Shown here in pieces: positions 16,840 to 25,137 of a stretch of 64,000 nucleotides of DNA (position 1 is its first letter; each line of letters begins with the position of its first letter). A model generated the notes under the pieces. That model had not been told where the DNA came from. It saw only the letters and a program-made list of their open reading frames with translations, and ran no database searches. Source of the stretch: SAR324 cluster bacterium (GTDB lineage: Bacteria; SAR324; XYD2-FULL-50-16); NCBI GenBank assembly GCA_028282885.1, contig JANQGX010000008.1, forward strand, positions 28,472 to 92,471. Reading direction: 5' to 3'. The translations under genes were made by a program, and so were the position numbers.

Positions 16840-17205
16840 CGTTCTCCCCGCCGGGGTTTAAGAATAACAGAAATTATATCGTATCACGGGGGACCTTCCG
16901 ATAATGAGCGGTCGTTTTTCTGTGAACAGTCTAGCAGGTGGCTACAATAGTAAATGGCTGGGATTCAATCCCGGAATCCGATCACACCTGATTCTTGAGG
17001 ATCAGTTGAGATTTGTCAACAATAGATGTCCGAGTGTCACACTCCGTTTTGTTGGGTGCCTTTCGGATGTTAAAAGCCCTATACGAACTCACCTCACTTC
17101 ATTATGATAGCAAACACCCGGTTAACCGACCGGCAGGTTTCGGTCGAATGGTTTCCTTACGATCCGGACATAGACGTTAATTAACAATATCAGGGATGAA
17201 CAGCT
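16840..17205. other. Intergenic region between divergent genes
   Basis: A 366-bp region between the methyltransferase and the ferredoxin gene. It should hold promoters for both directions. The only structure I see is a small hairpin, CGACCG (17127-17132) with CGGTCG (17141-17146), about 60 bp before the ferredoxin ATG. No small ORF with a convincing ribosome binding site is present. Confidence 0.4.
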
Positions 17206-18306
17206 ATGAACAATAACGACATGTGGAATCAAACCGCGCAGACAGTGGTTAATGCCGGTTTGATTCCGATTCCGATCAGCGAGACACTGATCGGGTTGTT
17301 GCAGGTGATGATGAGCCAGGAACAGGCAGATTTTGTCAGGCATTTTGACAAACCGTCGTTGAATATTGACCAGTTAAAAGAACGATCCGATCTGGCTGAG
17401 CATGAACTCATGAAAATGCTGGACAGCCTGATGTTTGACGGTATTGTCGTGGGCATCCCCAGTCGCAGCACGGGGATCATGGTCTACAGGTTACTTGGCC
17501 CTTTTCCCGGGATGTTCGAATACACTAATCTGAGAGGTGAGACAGGCGAGAAGCAGAAGAAGCTGGCGCGCTTGTTTGAAAAACTGTTTGATGAAATGAG
17601 AAATTTTACCCAGGAAAATTATGATCTTTATGTCAAGCATGCCAGGGAATTTCCACCAATTGTCCGGGTGGTGCCTATTGAAGAGGAGATTGCAGGTCCA
17701 GCAACTGACAAAATCATGCCGATTGAAGAAGTCTCGGGAATCATTGATAAGTTTGATGAGATAGCAGTTGCGCACTGTTATTGTCGTCACTCAAAAGATC
17801 TGGTGGACGAATCCTGCAGTATCACTGATGAACGGCTCAACTGCCTGCTGTTGGGAAAGAGTGCACAGTTTGCCAGTGAATACAAGTTTGCCCGGATGAT
17901 CTCAAAAGAAGAAGCCAAGGCAATACTGATCAAATCCTCTGATGAAGGCTTGGTACACAAGGCATTCCACATCCATCTGGATACGGGACGTGATGAAGAG
18001 GCCATCTGCAATTGCTGCAAATGCTGTTGTGGACCGTTTCAATTATACTACCGTGGCGTGTCGGCATATCATTGTCACACCAATTATCTCGCAGAAATCG
18101 ATGATGATCGTTGTACGCTTTGTGAAGAATGTATCGAGGCCTGTCCGATGGAGACGATTGAGCTGTCGGATGATCGCGTTATCGTTGGCGAATCAAAATG
18201 CATCGGCTGTGGCGTTTGCGCCCACCAGTGTTCGGAAGACGCCATAGTCATGAAAAGGACAGAATCGCGCCAGGTTTTTGTTCCACCTCCAAGGGTCGAA
18301 GCCTGA
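17206..18306 (+). CDS. Cysteine-rich 4Fe-4S ferredoxin-type protein with N-terminal winged-helix-like region
   Basis: 366 residues. Residues 1-120 look helical, with a DNA-binding-like pattern (QLKERSDLAEHELMKMLDSL) as in winged-helix proteins. The middle contains AHCYCRH and a dense cysteine patch, CNCCKCCCG. The C-terminus has two ferredoxin motifs, CTLCEECIEACP and CIGCGVCAHQCS. It should be a cytoplasmic electron-transfer or redox-sensing protein with at least two [4Fe-4S] clusters; the CNCCKCCCG patch could hold another metal centre. The gene is monocistronic as far as I can see, and no partner oxidoreductase adjoins it. Confidence 0.82.
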   Translation: MNNNDMWNQTAQTVVNAGLIPIPISETLIGLLQVMMSQEQADFVRHFDKPSLNIDQLKERSDLAEHELMKMLDSLMFDGIVVGIPSRSTGIMVYRLLGPFPGMFEYTNLRGETGEKQKKLARLFEKLFDEMRNFTQENYDLYVKHAREFPPIVRVVPIEEEIAGPATDKIMPIEEVSGIIDKFDEIAVAHCYCRHSKDLVDESCSITDERLNCLLLGKSAQFASEYKFARMISKEEAKAILIKSSDEGLVHKAFHIHLDTGRDEEAICNCCKCCCGPFQLYYRGVSAYHCHTNYLAEIDDDRCTLCEECIEACPMETIELSDDRVIVGESKCIGCGVCAHQCSEDAIVMKRTESRQVFVPPPRVEA

Positions 18307-18633
18307 ATCTTGTGCTACTCGAGATCAAAAATCGATGATGATCCCCGGGACATATTCGGTGTTCTCTAAATCGTTATCGTATAACTAATGGATTCACTGC
18401 ATTTGGCTTGTGCAATTGAATGGAAAGCCGATTTGTTTGTCACATCGGACAAATAACAATTTGACACTGCTGTCAAGTCAGGACTTCAATCAGAGTACCT
18501 CGGCTAAAAAGTAGGTTAGCGCGGTCGTACTTAACTTTTTTTTTCACCAGGATACACAAACCAATAACCATACTCGGACCTGATCACCGGTTGTTGTTAC
18601 TCAAATAAGTTACATCAAAAAGCAAAAAACAGA
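18307..18633. other. Intergenic region, AT-rich
   Basis: 327 bp between the ferredoxin-type gene and the putative outer-membrane gene. I see no ORF with a ribosome binding site and no convincing terminator or promoter. Confidence 0.3.
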
Positions 18634-19401
18634 ATGGAGAAATGCTATTCATTTGTTATTGTTTTTGTTTTATTTGCCTCCAATCTCGTGGCACTTGATT
18701 TCACTGACATATCCCTAAACATCGGTGCTCTTTATATCAATGCAACTTTCGATGCGGATGTGGATTTTCAAAGTGAAAATTCTATCGATGCCCACATCGG
18801 GTTTGTAACGGAAACAATTGCCCCCGACTTTTCCGCTTCGTTTTCATTAGCCCGATTTAAATCGTCGTCTCTGCTGATTAGAGCGTTTTTGACTAAATTT
18901 CAGAGTACAAATCAGTTACTTGGATCATCTTATCTTAATAGCTCCGATGCATCTGATACTGTGTTAGATGTTGACTCACAAGTTGAAGTCGTACAGCTTT
19001 ATGTTCAACCGATCTGGCTGTTCAGGATGAAAAAACCACATCAGGAGCCGATACTATTTGAGTTTGGAGTCGGAGGGCTCACCTATTGGACAGTAACCGG
19101 AAATGGCTATATTACTGAAGAGACGAGTAACGAAAGGTGTGCCCAAACGGTTTCGGAGATTAAAGAAGCCGGAGAAGCAAGCAGAGAGCAGCTCAGCAGG
19201 ATTGAAACATATTGCGAAAAAGTAAATATCCAGGATTCCAAATCCAATCCTTCTCAGTTTGCACCTTTCGGTAAGATTTCGATTTACGATTTCTATCTTT
19301 CTGCAACTCTGGAAACAATTGCCATGATTCCTTTCTTGAATTCAGAAGCCAGTCCAATCTCTTCATACAGATTAGCAATGGGATACGAAACCACGTTTTA
19401 A
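18634..19401 (+). CDS. Hypothetical secreted protein, probable outer-membrane beta-barrel
   Basis: 255 residues of unrecognised family. Residues 1-20 form a signal peptide (hydrophobic VIVFVLFASNLVA). The rest alternates short polar and hydrophobic strands, and the protein ends in phenylalanine (GYETTF), a common outer-membrane barrel signature. Two cysteines (in ERCAQ and TYCEK) flank a charged helix-like insert that could be a disulfide-closed loop. The gene is visibly more AT-rich than its neighbours and lacks a clear ribosome binding site. Confidence 0.6.
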   Translation: MEKCYSFVIVFVLFASNLVALDFTDISLNIGALYINATFDADVDFQSENSIDAHIGFVTETIAPDFSASFSLARFKSSSLLIRAFLTKFQSTNQLLGSSYLNSSDASDTVLDVDSQVEVVQLYVQPIWLFRMKKPHQEPILFEFGVGGLTYWTVTGNGYITEETSNERCAQTVSEIKEAGEASREQLSRIETYCEKVNIQDSKSNPSQFAPFGKISIYDFYLSATLETIAMIPFLNSEASPISSYRLAMGYETTF

Positions 19402-19526
19402 ACGTTAGTCTCACAATAAGGCCAGTAGCAGGTGCAGCTAGGACTGGAGCTATGGACCAGTAAAACTGCCAGCTGAAATTCAAAACAACAATCAAACCTG
19501 ATCCTGATTCAATAATGGAGAATTAA

Positions 19527-20144
19527 ATGACGATTGAAACTGCATTTGCTTTGATGGTTGCCATGATTGTTTCTGCTGCCGTACCCGGGCCCGGTGTTTT
19601 TGCCTGTATTGCCAAAGCGCTCGGTTCGGGCTTTAAGGCTTCTTTGTATGTTATTTCCGGGATTGTGATAGGCAATGTTATTTTTCTTATGTTTGCGATT
19701 TTGGGGCTAGCTGCCGTTGCACAAATGCTGGGTGAAATGTTTATTTTGATCAAATGGGCCGGGGGAGCATATCTTTTTTGGCTTGGATGGAAAATGTGGA
19801 AGTCGGAACCCCAAATTTCTGATACCCGGAAACCACAGGATGAAAAAAAGAGTTCAGGCTTGGTTGGAGGGTTATTCATACCCTTCAGCAATCCGAAAGT
19901 CATCCTGTTTTATGTGAGTCTCCTGCCAACTTTCATGGACCTTTCCGCCCTGGTTTATTATGAAATTATCGTGGCAGCCTTCCTGATAGCCATTGCCCTG
20001 GTTATTGTGTTGACGATCTACTCATTCATCGCTTCACGTACAAGAAGCTTTTTTTCGAATCGCAAGGCGATGAAGAATGTTAATCGAGGTGCAGGCATAA
20101 CCATGATGGGGACCGGAGTGATTATCGCTACACAATCCCAATAA
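19527..20144 (+). CDS. LysE family translocator (amino acid exporter)
   Basis: 205 residues with about six hydrophobic segments. The LysE/RhtB family N-terminus is visible (AAVPGPGVFACIAKALGSGFKAS), as is the middle GGAYLFWLGWKMWK and FSNPKVILFYVSLLP. Members export amino acids or related small molecules across the inner membrane. A GGAG ribosome binding site precedes the ATG. It is followed by 387 bp that lead to a divergently unrelated sugar regulon. Confidence 0.9.
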   Translation: MTIETAFALMVAMIVSAAVPGPGVFACIAKALGSGFKASLYVISGIVIGNVIFLMFAILGLAAVAQMLGEMFILIKWAGGAYLFWLGWKMWKSEPQISDTRKPQDEKKSSGLVGGLFIPFSNPKVILFYVSLLPTFMDLSALVYYEIIVAAFLIAIALVIVLTIYSFIASRTRSFFSNRKAMKNVNRGAGITMMGTGVIIATQSQ

Positions 20145-20199
20145 CCGGAACCTTGACTAAAGGGCAACTTTACCGTTCAAGTCAGTCTGTCTGCATCTA

Positions 20200-20228
20200 A
20201 TCGGGGTAAACTCTATTGACGCCCCGAT
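20200..20228 (+). terminator. Possible weak terminator after the LysE gene
   Basis: ATCGGGG (20200-20206) pairs with CCCCGAT (20222-20228) around a 15-nt loop, about 55 bp after the LysE stop. No immediate T run follows, so it is a hairpin with only a possible terminator role. Confidence 0.35.
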
Positions 20229-20265
20229 CCCAATCTCCCATTGATAAATCCCAGTGGTTTTTTTA

Positions 20266-20293
20266 TTGACATTTCCATTTGAGGTTGTAGACT
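20266..20293 (+). promoter_or_regulatory. Candidate sigma-70 promoter for the gntR unit
   Basis: TTGACA at 20266-20271 matches the -35 consensus exactly; TAGACT at 20288-20293 is a 4/6 -10 box at 16-bp spacing. It lies just before the two palindromic repeats at 20304-20337, so a bound repressor would overlap the transcription start. This is inferred from pattern only. Confidence 0.45.
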
Positions 20294-20303
20294 ACCGCAT
20301 AAG

Positions 20304-20337
20304 TTGTATATAACAAATTTAATTGTATGTAACAAAT
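20304..20337. promoter_or_regulatory. Tandem GntR-type operator candidates
   Basis: Two near-identical 15-bp repeats, TTGTATATAACAAAT (20304-20318) and TTGTATGTAACAAAT (20323-20337), lie 19 bp apart. Each contains a palindrome with TTGT and ACAA arms, matching the GT...AC layout usual for GntR-family sites. Their position directly downstream of a promoter-like TTGACA and upstream of a GntR gene suggests autoregulation and control of the sugar genes. Confidence 0.65.
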
Positions 20338-20531
20338 ATATGCACTACAATTAGATAGCCAAGCCTTGCCAGCGTGAATGCCGAGGCCCGGACAGGTATA
20401 AGGGTGAATGAGTCGGATCGATTGGATTTGAGAATAGAGAAAGCACAGGCTGATTCGCCGGATCTATTGCGATTCGGGAAGCAATATTTTTTAATAGTAT
20501 CGTGATATCAAACCGTTGGAAAACAGATACA

Positions 20532-21320
20532 ATGAGTGAAGAGCAAACTCCAAAATACATTCATGTTTACAGGAAACTGCGCCAACTTATTGAAGAGGGT
20601 TATGCGCCTATCGGATCCAAACTACCACCGGAAAGCAACCTTGTTGAAACCTATCAAGCAAGCCGGATAACAATCAGAAAAGCCCTGGGCTTGCTGGTGC
20701 ATGAAGGTTTTGTACAAAGCAAACGGGGCAGCGGTCACCGGGTGGTTTCTAATCGGGTGATATCATCAAGTTGTTTTACATCTTTTACCGAAATGGTATT
20801 GGCTGCCGGAATGCAGCCATCCACCCAAATCATTCAGATCAAAACGGTCCTTGCACGGAGTTTTATCAATCAGACCTTACCCACCGGCATCAAAGATAAC
20901 GAAAAATTGGTCCTGGTTGAGAGACTGCGTCTGGTTGATCGGATTCCTAAAATCGTGATGCGTGCCTGGATTCCCAAACGATTGGTACCGGGATTAAAAG
21001 AAGAGGATTTTGCCTGCAACGGGCGGGAGCAATCTATCCTGAGTTTACTGCAGAGAAAATACGGTTTGTCCATCGATTATGGCTCAGAGGAGATCAGGCC
21101 GGTGTTACCGAATGAAAGAATCGCCGATTTGTTACAGATCCCCCCCGACAGACCCATAATCCGACATTTTTGTGCGGTATTTTCCCGTACGGAAACACTG
21201 ATTATGTACGAAGAGTCGTTTCGTGTTGATGTCCTGTTTTTTGAATTGAACGGTGCCGAACGGAAGTTACAGATGAAACTTAACCAGTCTTTGGAGAGTA
21301 TTGTTTATGAATCGTCTTGA
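20532..21320 (+). CDS. GntR family transcriptional regulator (HutC/UTRA type)
   Basis: About 262 residues. A winged helix-turn-helix occupies residues 10-75 (GSKLPPESNLVETYQASRITIRKALGLL, then GSGHRVV), followed by a UTRA ligand-binding domain (residues 90-250) with the usual LVLVERLRLVDRIP and PIIRHFCAVFSRTETLIMYEE patterns. The frame opens at 20502, but ATG 20532 starts at the typical distance from the DNA-binding domain. It heads the epimerase/kinase/aldolase genes and presumably senses a sugar or sugar phosphate from that pathway. Candidate operators lie about 200 bp upstream. Confidence 0.9.
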   Translation: MSEEQTPKYIHVYRKLRQLIEEGYAPIGSKLPPESNLVETYQASRITIRKALGLLVHEGFVQSKRGSGHRVVSNRVISSSCFTSFTEMVLAAGMQPSTQIIQIKTVLARSFINQTLPTGIKDNEKLVLVERLRLVDRIPKIVMRAWIPKRLVPGLKEEDFACNGREQSILSLLQRKYGLSIDYGSEEIRPVLPNERIADLLQIPPDRPIIRHFCAVFSRTETLIMYEESFRVDVLFFELNGAERKLQMKLNQSLESIVYESS

Positions 21321-21394
21321 TCAGCGAGAAAATATGTTGGCAATTCTGCCAGATATCCAATACGGCTTTTACTTGTAAACAAACGAGGAAAACA

Positions 21395-22234
21395 ATGAAG
21401 ATAGGCATTCACCTGGCATTATGGATGAACACCTGGAATGATGACATTCTGCCCTATGCCTCCAAGGCAAGCGAGATTGGCTATGATGGGGTTGAACTGT
21501 CCTTGTTGGGAGACGTTAATACAAACGCACAGAAAGTCGGAAATGAGATCAGGTCCATGGGGCTGGAAATAACCTGTGCTACCGGATTGGCTCCGGAAAC
21601 CGATATTGCTGCTTTGGATGAAACCCCACGTAAAGCCGGGATAAGAACCATGAAAGAGGCCATCGCAACGACCAGCCAACTGGGGGCCGATCAGCTAGCA
21701 GGCGTGATTTACGCAGCTTGGGGAGTTACGGATTGGGAAAACCGGAAAGAGCGGTTGAAATGGTCTGCTGACAGTTTGTTTGAGATTTCGAAAACCGCTG
21801 AGCAATATGAAGTTCATTTGGGACTTGAAGCCATCAACCGATATGAGTCCGATCTGCTGAATACCGCAGAACAGGCATTGGAGTTGACCCGGCAAATTGA
21901 TTCGCCATGGTTTGGAGTGCATCTGGACAGCTATCATATGAATATCGAAGAAAAGGATCCGGCATCAGCCATCCTGGCATGTGGATCTCTCTTGAAACAT
22001 TATCATGTTGTTGACAATGATCGGGGTGTTCCGGGGACGGGTAAGATTGATTTCCCAAGTCAGGCTGAAGCGTTAAGAAAAATTGACTATGAGGGATGGA
22101 TTACCTGTGAGATGTTTGTCCAGGCTTGTTTGCCGGTCAGTCCGGATCTTAATATATGGCGACCGATCGAATCAGATCCGGATACTGCTGCTGTTTCCGC
22201 GTTAAACAATATCAAAAGGTTATTCAATGGATAA
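21395..22234 (+). CDS. D-tagatose/D-psicose 3-epimerase-like ketose epimerase
   Basis: 279 residues, a xylose-isomerase-like TIM barrel. The metal ligands are complete: Glu145 (GLEAINRYE), Asp178 (HLDSYHMNIEE), His204 (KHYHVVDNDRG) and Glu239 (CEMF). They have the same mutual spacing as Glu152/Asp185/His211/Glu246 of D-tagatose 3-epimerase. It should epimerise C3 of a free ketose (hexulose, pentulose or tetrulose). The frame opens at 21317, but GAGGAAA before ATG 21395 and homology fix the start. Its end overlaps dhaL by 8 bases. Confidence 0.88.
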   Translation: MKIGIHLALWMNTWNDDILPYASKASEIGYDGVELSLLGDVNTNAQKVGNEIRSMGLEITCATGLAPETDIAALDETPRKAGIRTMKEAIATTSQLGADQLAGVIYAAWGVTDWENRKERLKWSADSLFEISKTAEQYEVHLGLEAINRYESDLLNTAEQALELTRQIDSPWFGVHLDSYHMNIEEKDPASAILACGSLLKHYHVVDNDRGVPGTGKIDFPSQAEALRKIDYEGWITCEMFVQACLPVSPDLNIWRPIESDPDTAAVSALNNIKRLFNG

Positions 22235-22862
22235 GCAAGCCGCCAAATTGTATTTTCAACAACTCAATGAGTTTTTTCAGTCTAACAAGGATGAACTGAA
22301 TCGATTGGATGCCGCCGTTGGAGATGGAGATCATGGGTCGACTCTGTCCAGGGGAATGAAGGCTGGTTATGAAGCCACTAAGGGCTCCGATTCCCAATGC
22401 GCGGAACTGTTTGTTGAAGCGGCGAAGGCCTTCCAGGACGCTACCGGTGGAGCCAGTGGAATTTTGTTTTCAGGTATTTTTCAGGGGATCGGAAACAGCG
22501 GTAAAGGATGTGAAACACTAACCCTGAACCATGTTTATGAGGGATTACAATTTGCTGTCGGTCAGATCAAGATTATTGGAGAAGCATCCGTTGGGGATAA
22601 GACAATGCTGGATGCCCTTGCCCCGGCAGTCGAAGAATTGAATCGGGTAAAAGCCTCGAAAGAGGATACCGCCCTGGAACAGGTGGTACAGGCAGCTCAA
22701 AAAGGAGCATCAGCAACCATTGGCATGGCTGCCAGGATGGGTCGTTCAAGATATGTTGCTGACGGCGGGAAGGGACATATCGATCCGGGAGCGCAATCTG
22801 TTGTGTATCTATTGACCATTCTTCATCAATGCTGGAGCAATCCCTTTAGATCAGAGATATAA
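22227..22862 (+). CDS. dhaL: Dihydroxyacetone kinase-type subunit DhaL (ADP/ATP-binding)
   Basis: 211 residues. The Mg-coordinating aspartates lie in LDAAVGDGDHG (Asp28, Asp33, Asp35), corresponding to Asp30/35/37 of E. coli DhaL. GGASGILF and GDKTMLDAL follow, and ARMGRSRYVADGGKGHIDPGA closes the nucleotide lid. It supplies the phosphoryl donor to DhaK. The E. coli system needs the PTS protein DhaM, absent from this window, so this pair probably uses ATP directly. DhaK/DhaL-type pairs also phosphorylate tetruloses such as erythrulose, which would suit an aldolase pathway. Confidence 0.9.
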   Translation: MDKQAAKLYFQQLNEFFQSNKDELNRLDAAVGDGDHGSTLSRGMKAGYEATKGSDSQCAELFVEAAKAFQDATGGASGILFSGIFQGIGNSGKGCETLTLNHVYEGLQFAVGQIKIIGEASVGDKTMLDALAPAVEELNRVKASKEDTALEQVVQAAQKGASATIGMAARMGRSRYVADGGKGHIDPGAQSVVYLLTILHQCWSNPFRSEI

Positions 22863-22863
22863 T

Positions 22864-23865
22864 ATGAAAAAGATAATCAACAACCCCGATCACATCGTCG
22901 ATGAAATGATTGAAGGATATGTGTCTGCCTATCCCGATATTGTAAAGTGTCACGAAAAAAATTCGCGAATTGTCATGAGAGCCAATCCAAAACCGACCGA
23001 CAAAGTGAGGATAATCATTGGCAACGGTTCAGGGCATGAGCCAATAGCCATGGGTTGGGTTGGTGAAGGAATGCTTGATGCCAATGCGGTTGGTGAGTTG
23101 TTTGCAGCACCATCTCCTTCCCTAATACAAGAGACCATCGAGGCCGTAGATACCGGCGCAGGTGTATTAGTACTGATTTCCAACCATTCCGGCGACCTTA
23201 TCAACTCAAAAAGTGCACTAGTCAACGCAAAAGCCGCCGGGTGTAATGTTGACATGCTGGTAATGTACGACGACATCTCTTCAGCTCCCAGGGAAGACAG
23301 CAGGAACCGACGTGGGGCGGCCGGCACAACTTTTATTTATAAAATTCTGGGTGCCTTTGCAGAACAGGGTGCGTCCTTGATCGAATTGAAGCATTTGGGA
23401 GAAACGATTCGCGATCACACTTGCACCCTGGGTGTTTCAGTGAATCCGGGGATTTCACCGCTTACCGGGCAAGAGATGTTTTCCCTGCCTGATGACAAAA
23501 TTTATGTCGGCATGGGAGTGCACGGTGAACCCGGAATAGCCGAGCTCGAAATGACATCCTGCGATGAAATTGTCGAATTCGTGATGAGCAAAATTCTGTC
23601 GGATCTCCCTTTTCAGTCCGGTGATCGCGTTTTGGTCATGGTAAATAACATGGGAGGTTCAACATTAATGGAACAGCTCATTATCTATCGTAAAATCGAT
23701 AGTATTTTAAAGAGAGGGAACATCGAGGCGCTTTCACCGTTAATCGGCGCACTGGTCACTACCCAGGAAACCGCAGGGTTTTCGATATCACTTTGCAAAG
23801 TGACGCCGCAAATGGAAGCACTATGGAATGCTCCCTTTAAAGTACCGTTCTTCTACAAAGTATAA
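22864..23865 (+). CDS. dhaK: Dihydroxyacetone kinase-type subunit DhaK (ketose-binding)
   Basis: 333 residues. The substrate-binding His220 in GMGVHGEPG matches His218 of E. coli DhaK, which bonds covalently to the keto carbon. His58 (GNGSGHEP) and Asp111 (NHSGDLIN) match the catalytic His56/Asp109 pair. The GGGSGHEP loop of dihydroxyacetone kinases is GNGSGHEP here, possibly a specificity change. It starts one base after the dhaL stop, which shows translational coupling. The product (a ketose 1-phosphate) could be an aldolase or isomerase substrate. Confidence 0.9.
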   Translation: MKKIINNPDHIVDEMIEGYVSAYPDIVKCHEKNSRIVMRANPKPTDKVRIIIGNGSGHEPIAMGWVGEGMLDANAVGELFAAPSPSLIQETIEAVDTGAGVLVLISNHSGDLINSKSALVNAKAAGCNVDMLVMYDDISSAPREDSRNRRGAAGTTFIYKILGAFAEQGASLIELKHLGETIRDHTCTLGVSVNPGISPLTGQEMFSLPDDKIYVGMGVHGEPGIAELEMTSCDEIVEFVMSKILSDLPFQSGDRVLVMVNNMGGSTLMEQLIIYRKIDSILKRGNIEALSPLIGALVTTQETAGFSISLCKVTPQMEALWNAPFKVPFFYKV

Positions 23866-23895
23866 TCAATACTTTTTAAAAATAAAGTTGGGTAA

Positions 23896-24903
23896 ATGAA
23901 TCACGAGATATGTTCGGGTAAAAGGAATCGGTTAAAATCATGTCTTACGCCTGACGACGGGTTTATGGCGGCAGTTGCAATTGATCAGGGATCAAGTCTG
24001 CAGGATCTGCTCTTGCAATCGCAGAAAACGAAAGGCAGTCCCGATAAGCCGGATTTAGAAACATTTAAAACTACATTAACAGAGCACTTCAGCCGTCATA
24101 CCTCGGCGATGCTTTTTGATTTTCGATATGGAGATGCCTGCCAGAAGATTGCAGATCCGGAATCGGGAGTGATCCGGGCTTATGAAACAGACGTATATGC
24201 AACAGGTTCCCTGGATCGTTTGACAGCAATTCCTCACAATCAAAGCGTCATTCGGTTAAAGGAGAAAAGGGCCAATGCGATTAAACTGTACCTCTATTAT
24301 GACCCGGATGACTCGTCCGATGTTAACGATCAAAAGCATGCCTTGGTGGAAAAGGTTGGTGCCGAATGTTACGCCCATCAGATGCCCTTTTTGTTTGAAC
24401 CGCTTACTTACCGTCGGGACACTGATCCGGCTGGAGAGTCGTATGTAAAAATAAAACCCGACCTGGTCGCAAGAGCGATGAAAGAGTTCTCCAAGAAACG
24501 CTACCTTGTCGACATACTCAAGGTGGAACTTCCGGTGAATATTAAAACGGTTGAAGGATTTGCTTCCGACGGGAGTTCAGCATTATTTACACATGAGGAT
24601 GCCCTAAACCATTTTCGAACTTGTGCCGATTCAACTCACCTTCCGTTTATCTACCTCAGCGGAGGCGTTACTTTTGATGAGTTTAAGGGATCATTGAAAC
24701 TGGCAAACCAGGCGGAAGTGAGTTATGCCGGATTTTTGTGCGGCAGGGCCATTTGGCATGACGCAATCGAACAATATGCCAATTTCGGGAGCGTGGGATT
24801 GGAGCAGTGGGCTTTGGAAACCGGCGTTCCGAGATTAAATGAACTCAAAGCCATAGCAGAGGGGCATGCGAAGATCGACTTAGATGCCATAAGTTCCGCA
24901 TAA
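23896..24903 (+). CDS. LacD-type class I aldolase (tagatose-1,6-bisphosphate aldolase family)
   Basis: 335 residues. The Schiff-base lysine is Lys209 in VDILKVELPVN, matching Lys205 of LacD. Asp30 (AVAIDQG), Lys130 (AIKLYLYY) and Glu168 (FLFEPLTY) match other active-site residues of the family. The C-terminal phosphate site is SGGVTFDEF, and AGFLCGRAIW follows. It should cleave a phosphorylated ketose to dihydroxyacetone phosphate plus an aldehyde. Its substrate is presumably set by the upstream epimerase and kinase. A terminator follows, so this gene ends the first transcription unit. Confidence 0.88.
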   Translation: MNHEICSGKRNRLKSCLTPDDGFMAAVAIDQGSSLQDLLLQSQKTKGSPDKPDLETFKTTLTEHFSRHTSAMLFDFRYGDACQKIADPESGVIRAYETDVYATGSLDRLTAIPHNQSVIRLKEKRANAIKLYLYYDPDDSSDVNDQKHALVEKVGAECYAHQMPFLFEPLTYRRDTDPAGESYVKIKPDLVARAMKEFSKKRYLVDILKVELPVNIKTVEGFASDGSSALFTHEDALNHFRTCADSTHLPFIYLSGGVTFDEFKGSLKLANQAEVSYAGFLCGRAIWHDAIEQYANFGSVGLEQWALETGVPRLNELKAIAEGHAKIDLDAISSA

Positions 24904-24942
24904 TCGCTGACGCTCTTCAGTCCAAAGCAATTGTGCGAACTG

Positions 24943-24968
24943 TGGCATGGTTGAGATGCCATTTTTTT
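24943..24968 (+). terminator. Rho-independent terminator after the aldolase gene
   Basis: TGGCAT (24943-24948) pairs with ATGCCA (24956-24961) around a 7-nt loop, followed by seven T residues (24962-24968). It separates the regulator-epimerase-kinase-aldolase unit from the ABC importer unit, unless read-through occurs. Confidence 0.85.
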
Positions 24969-25137
24969 CAAATCAGGGTTGGGTATATTTCTGAAATGAT
25001 CGATATCAGAAGTAACCCCCCTTCCAATTAAATTAATCCAGATAAGGAGGAAATCGAAGCGATTTTTTTAGCCCGTGAGACATCAGAATTTGATAACAAG
25101 TTTAACCAACTCAACAAAATTTGGAGGAGAAAGAATT

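Noticed and set aside
22227..23865. PTS-dependent dihydroxyacetone kinase operon
   Set aside because: DhaM (the PTS phosphoryl donor) is absent and the context is an epimerase and an aldolase, so an ATP-dependent ketose kinase is more likely.
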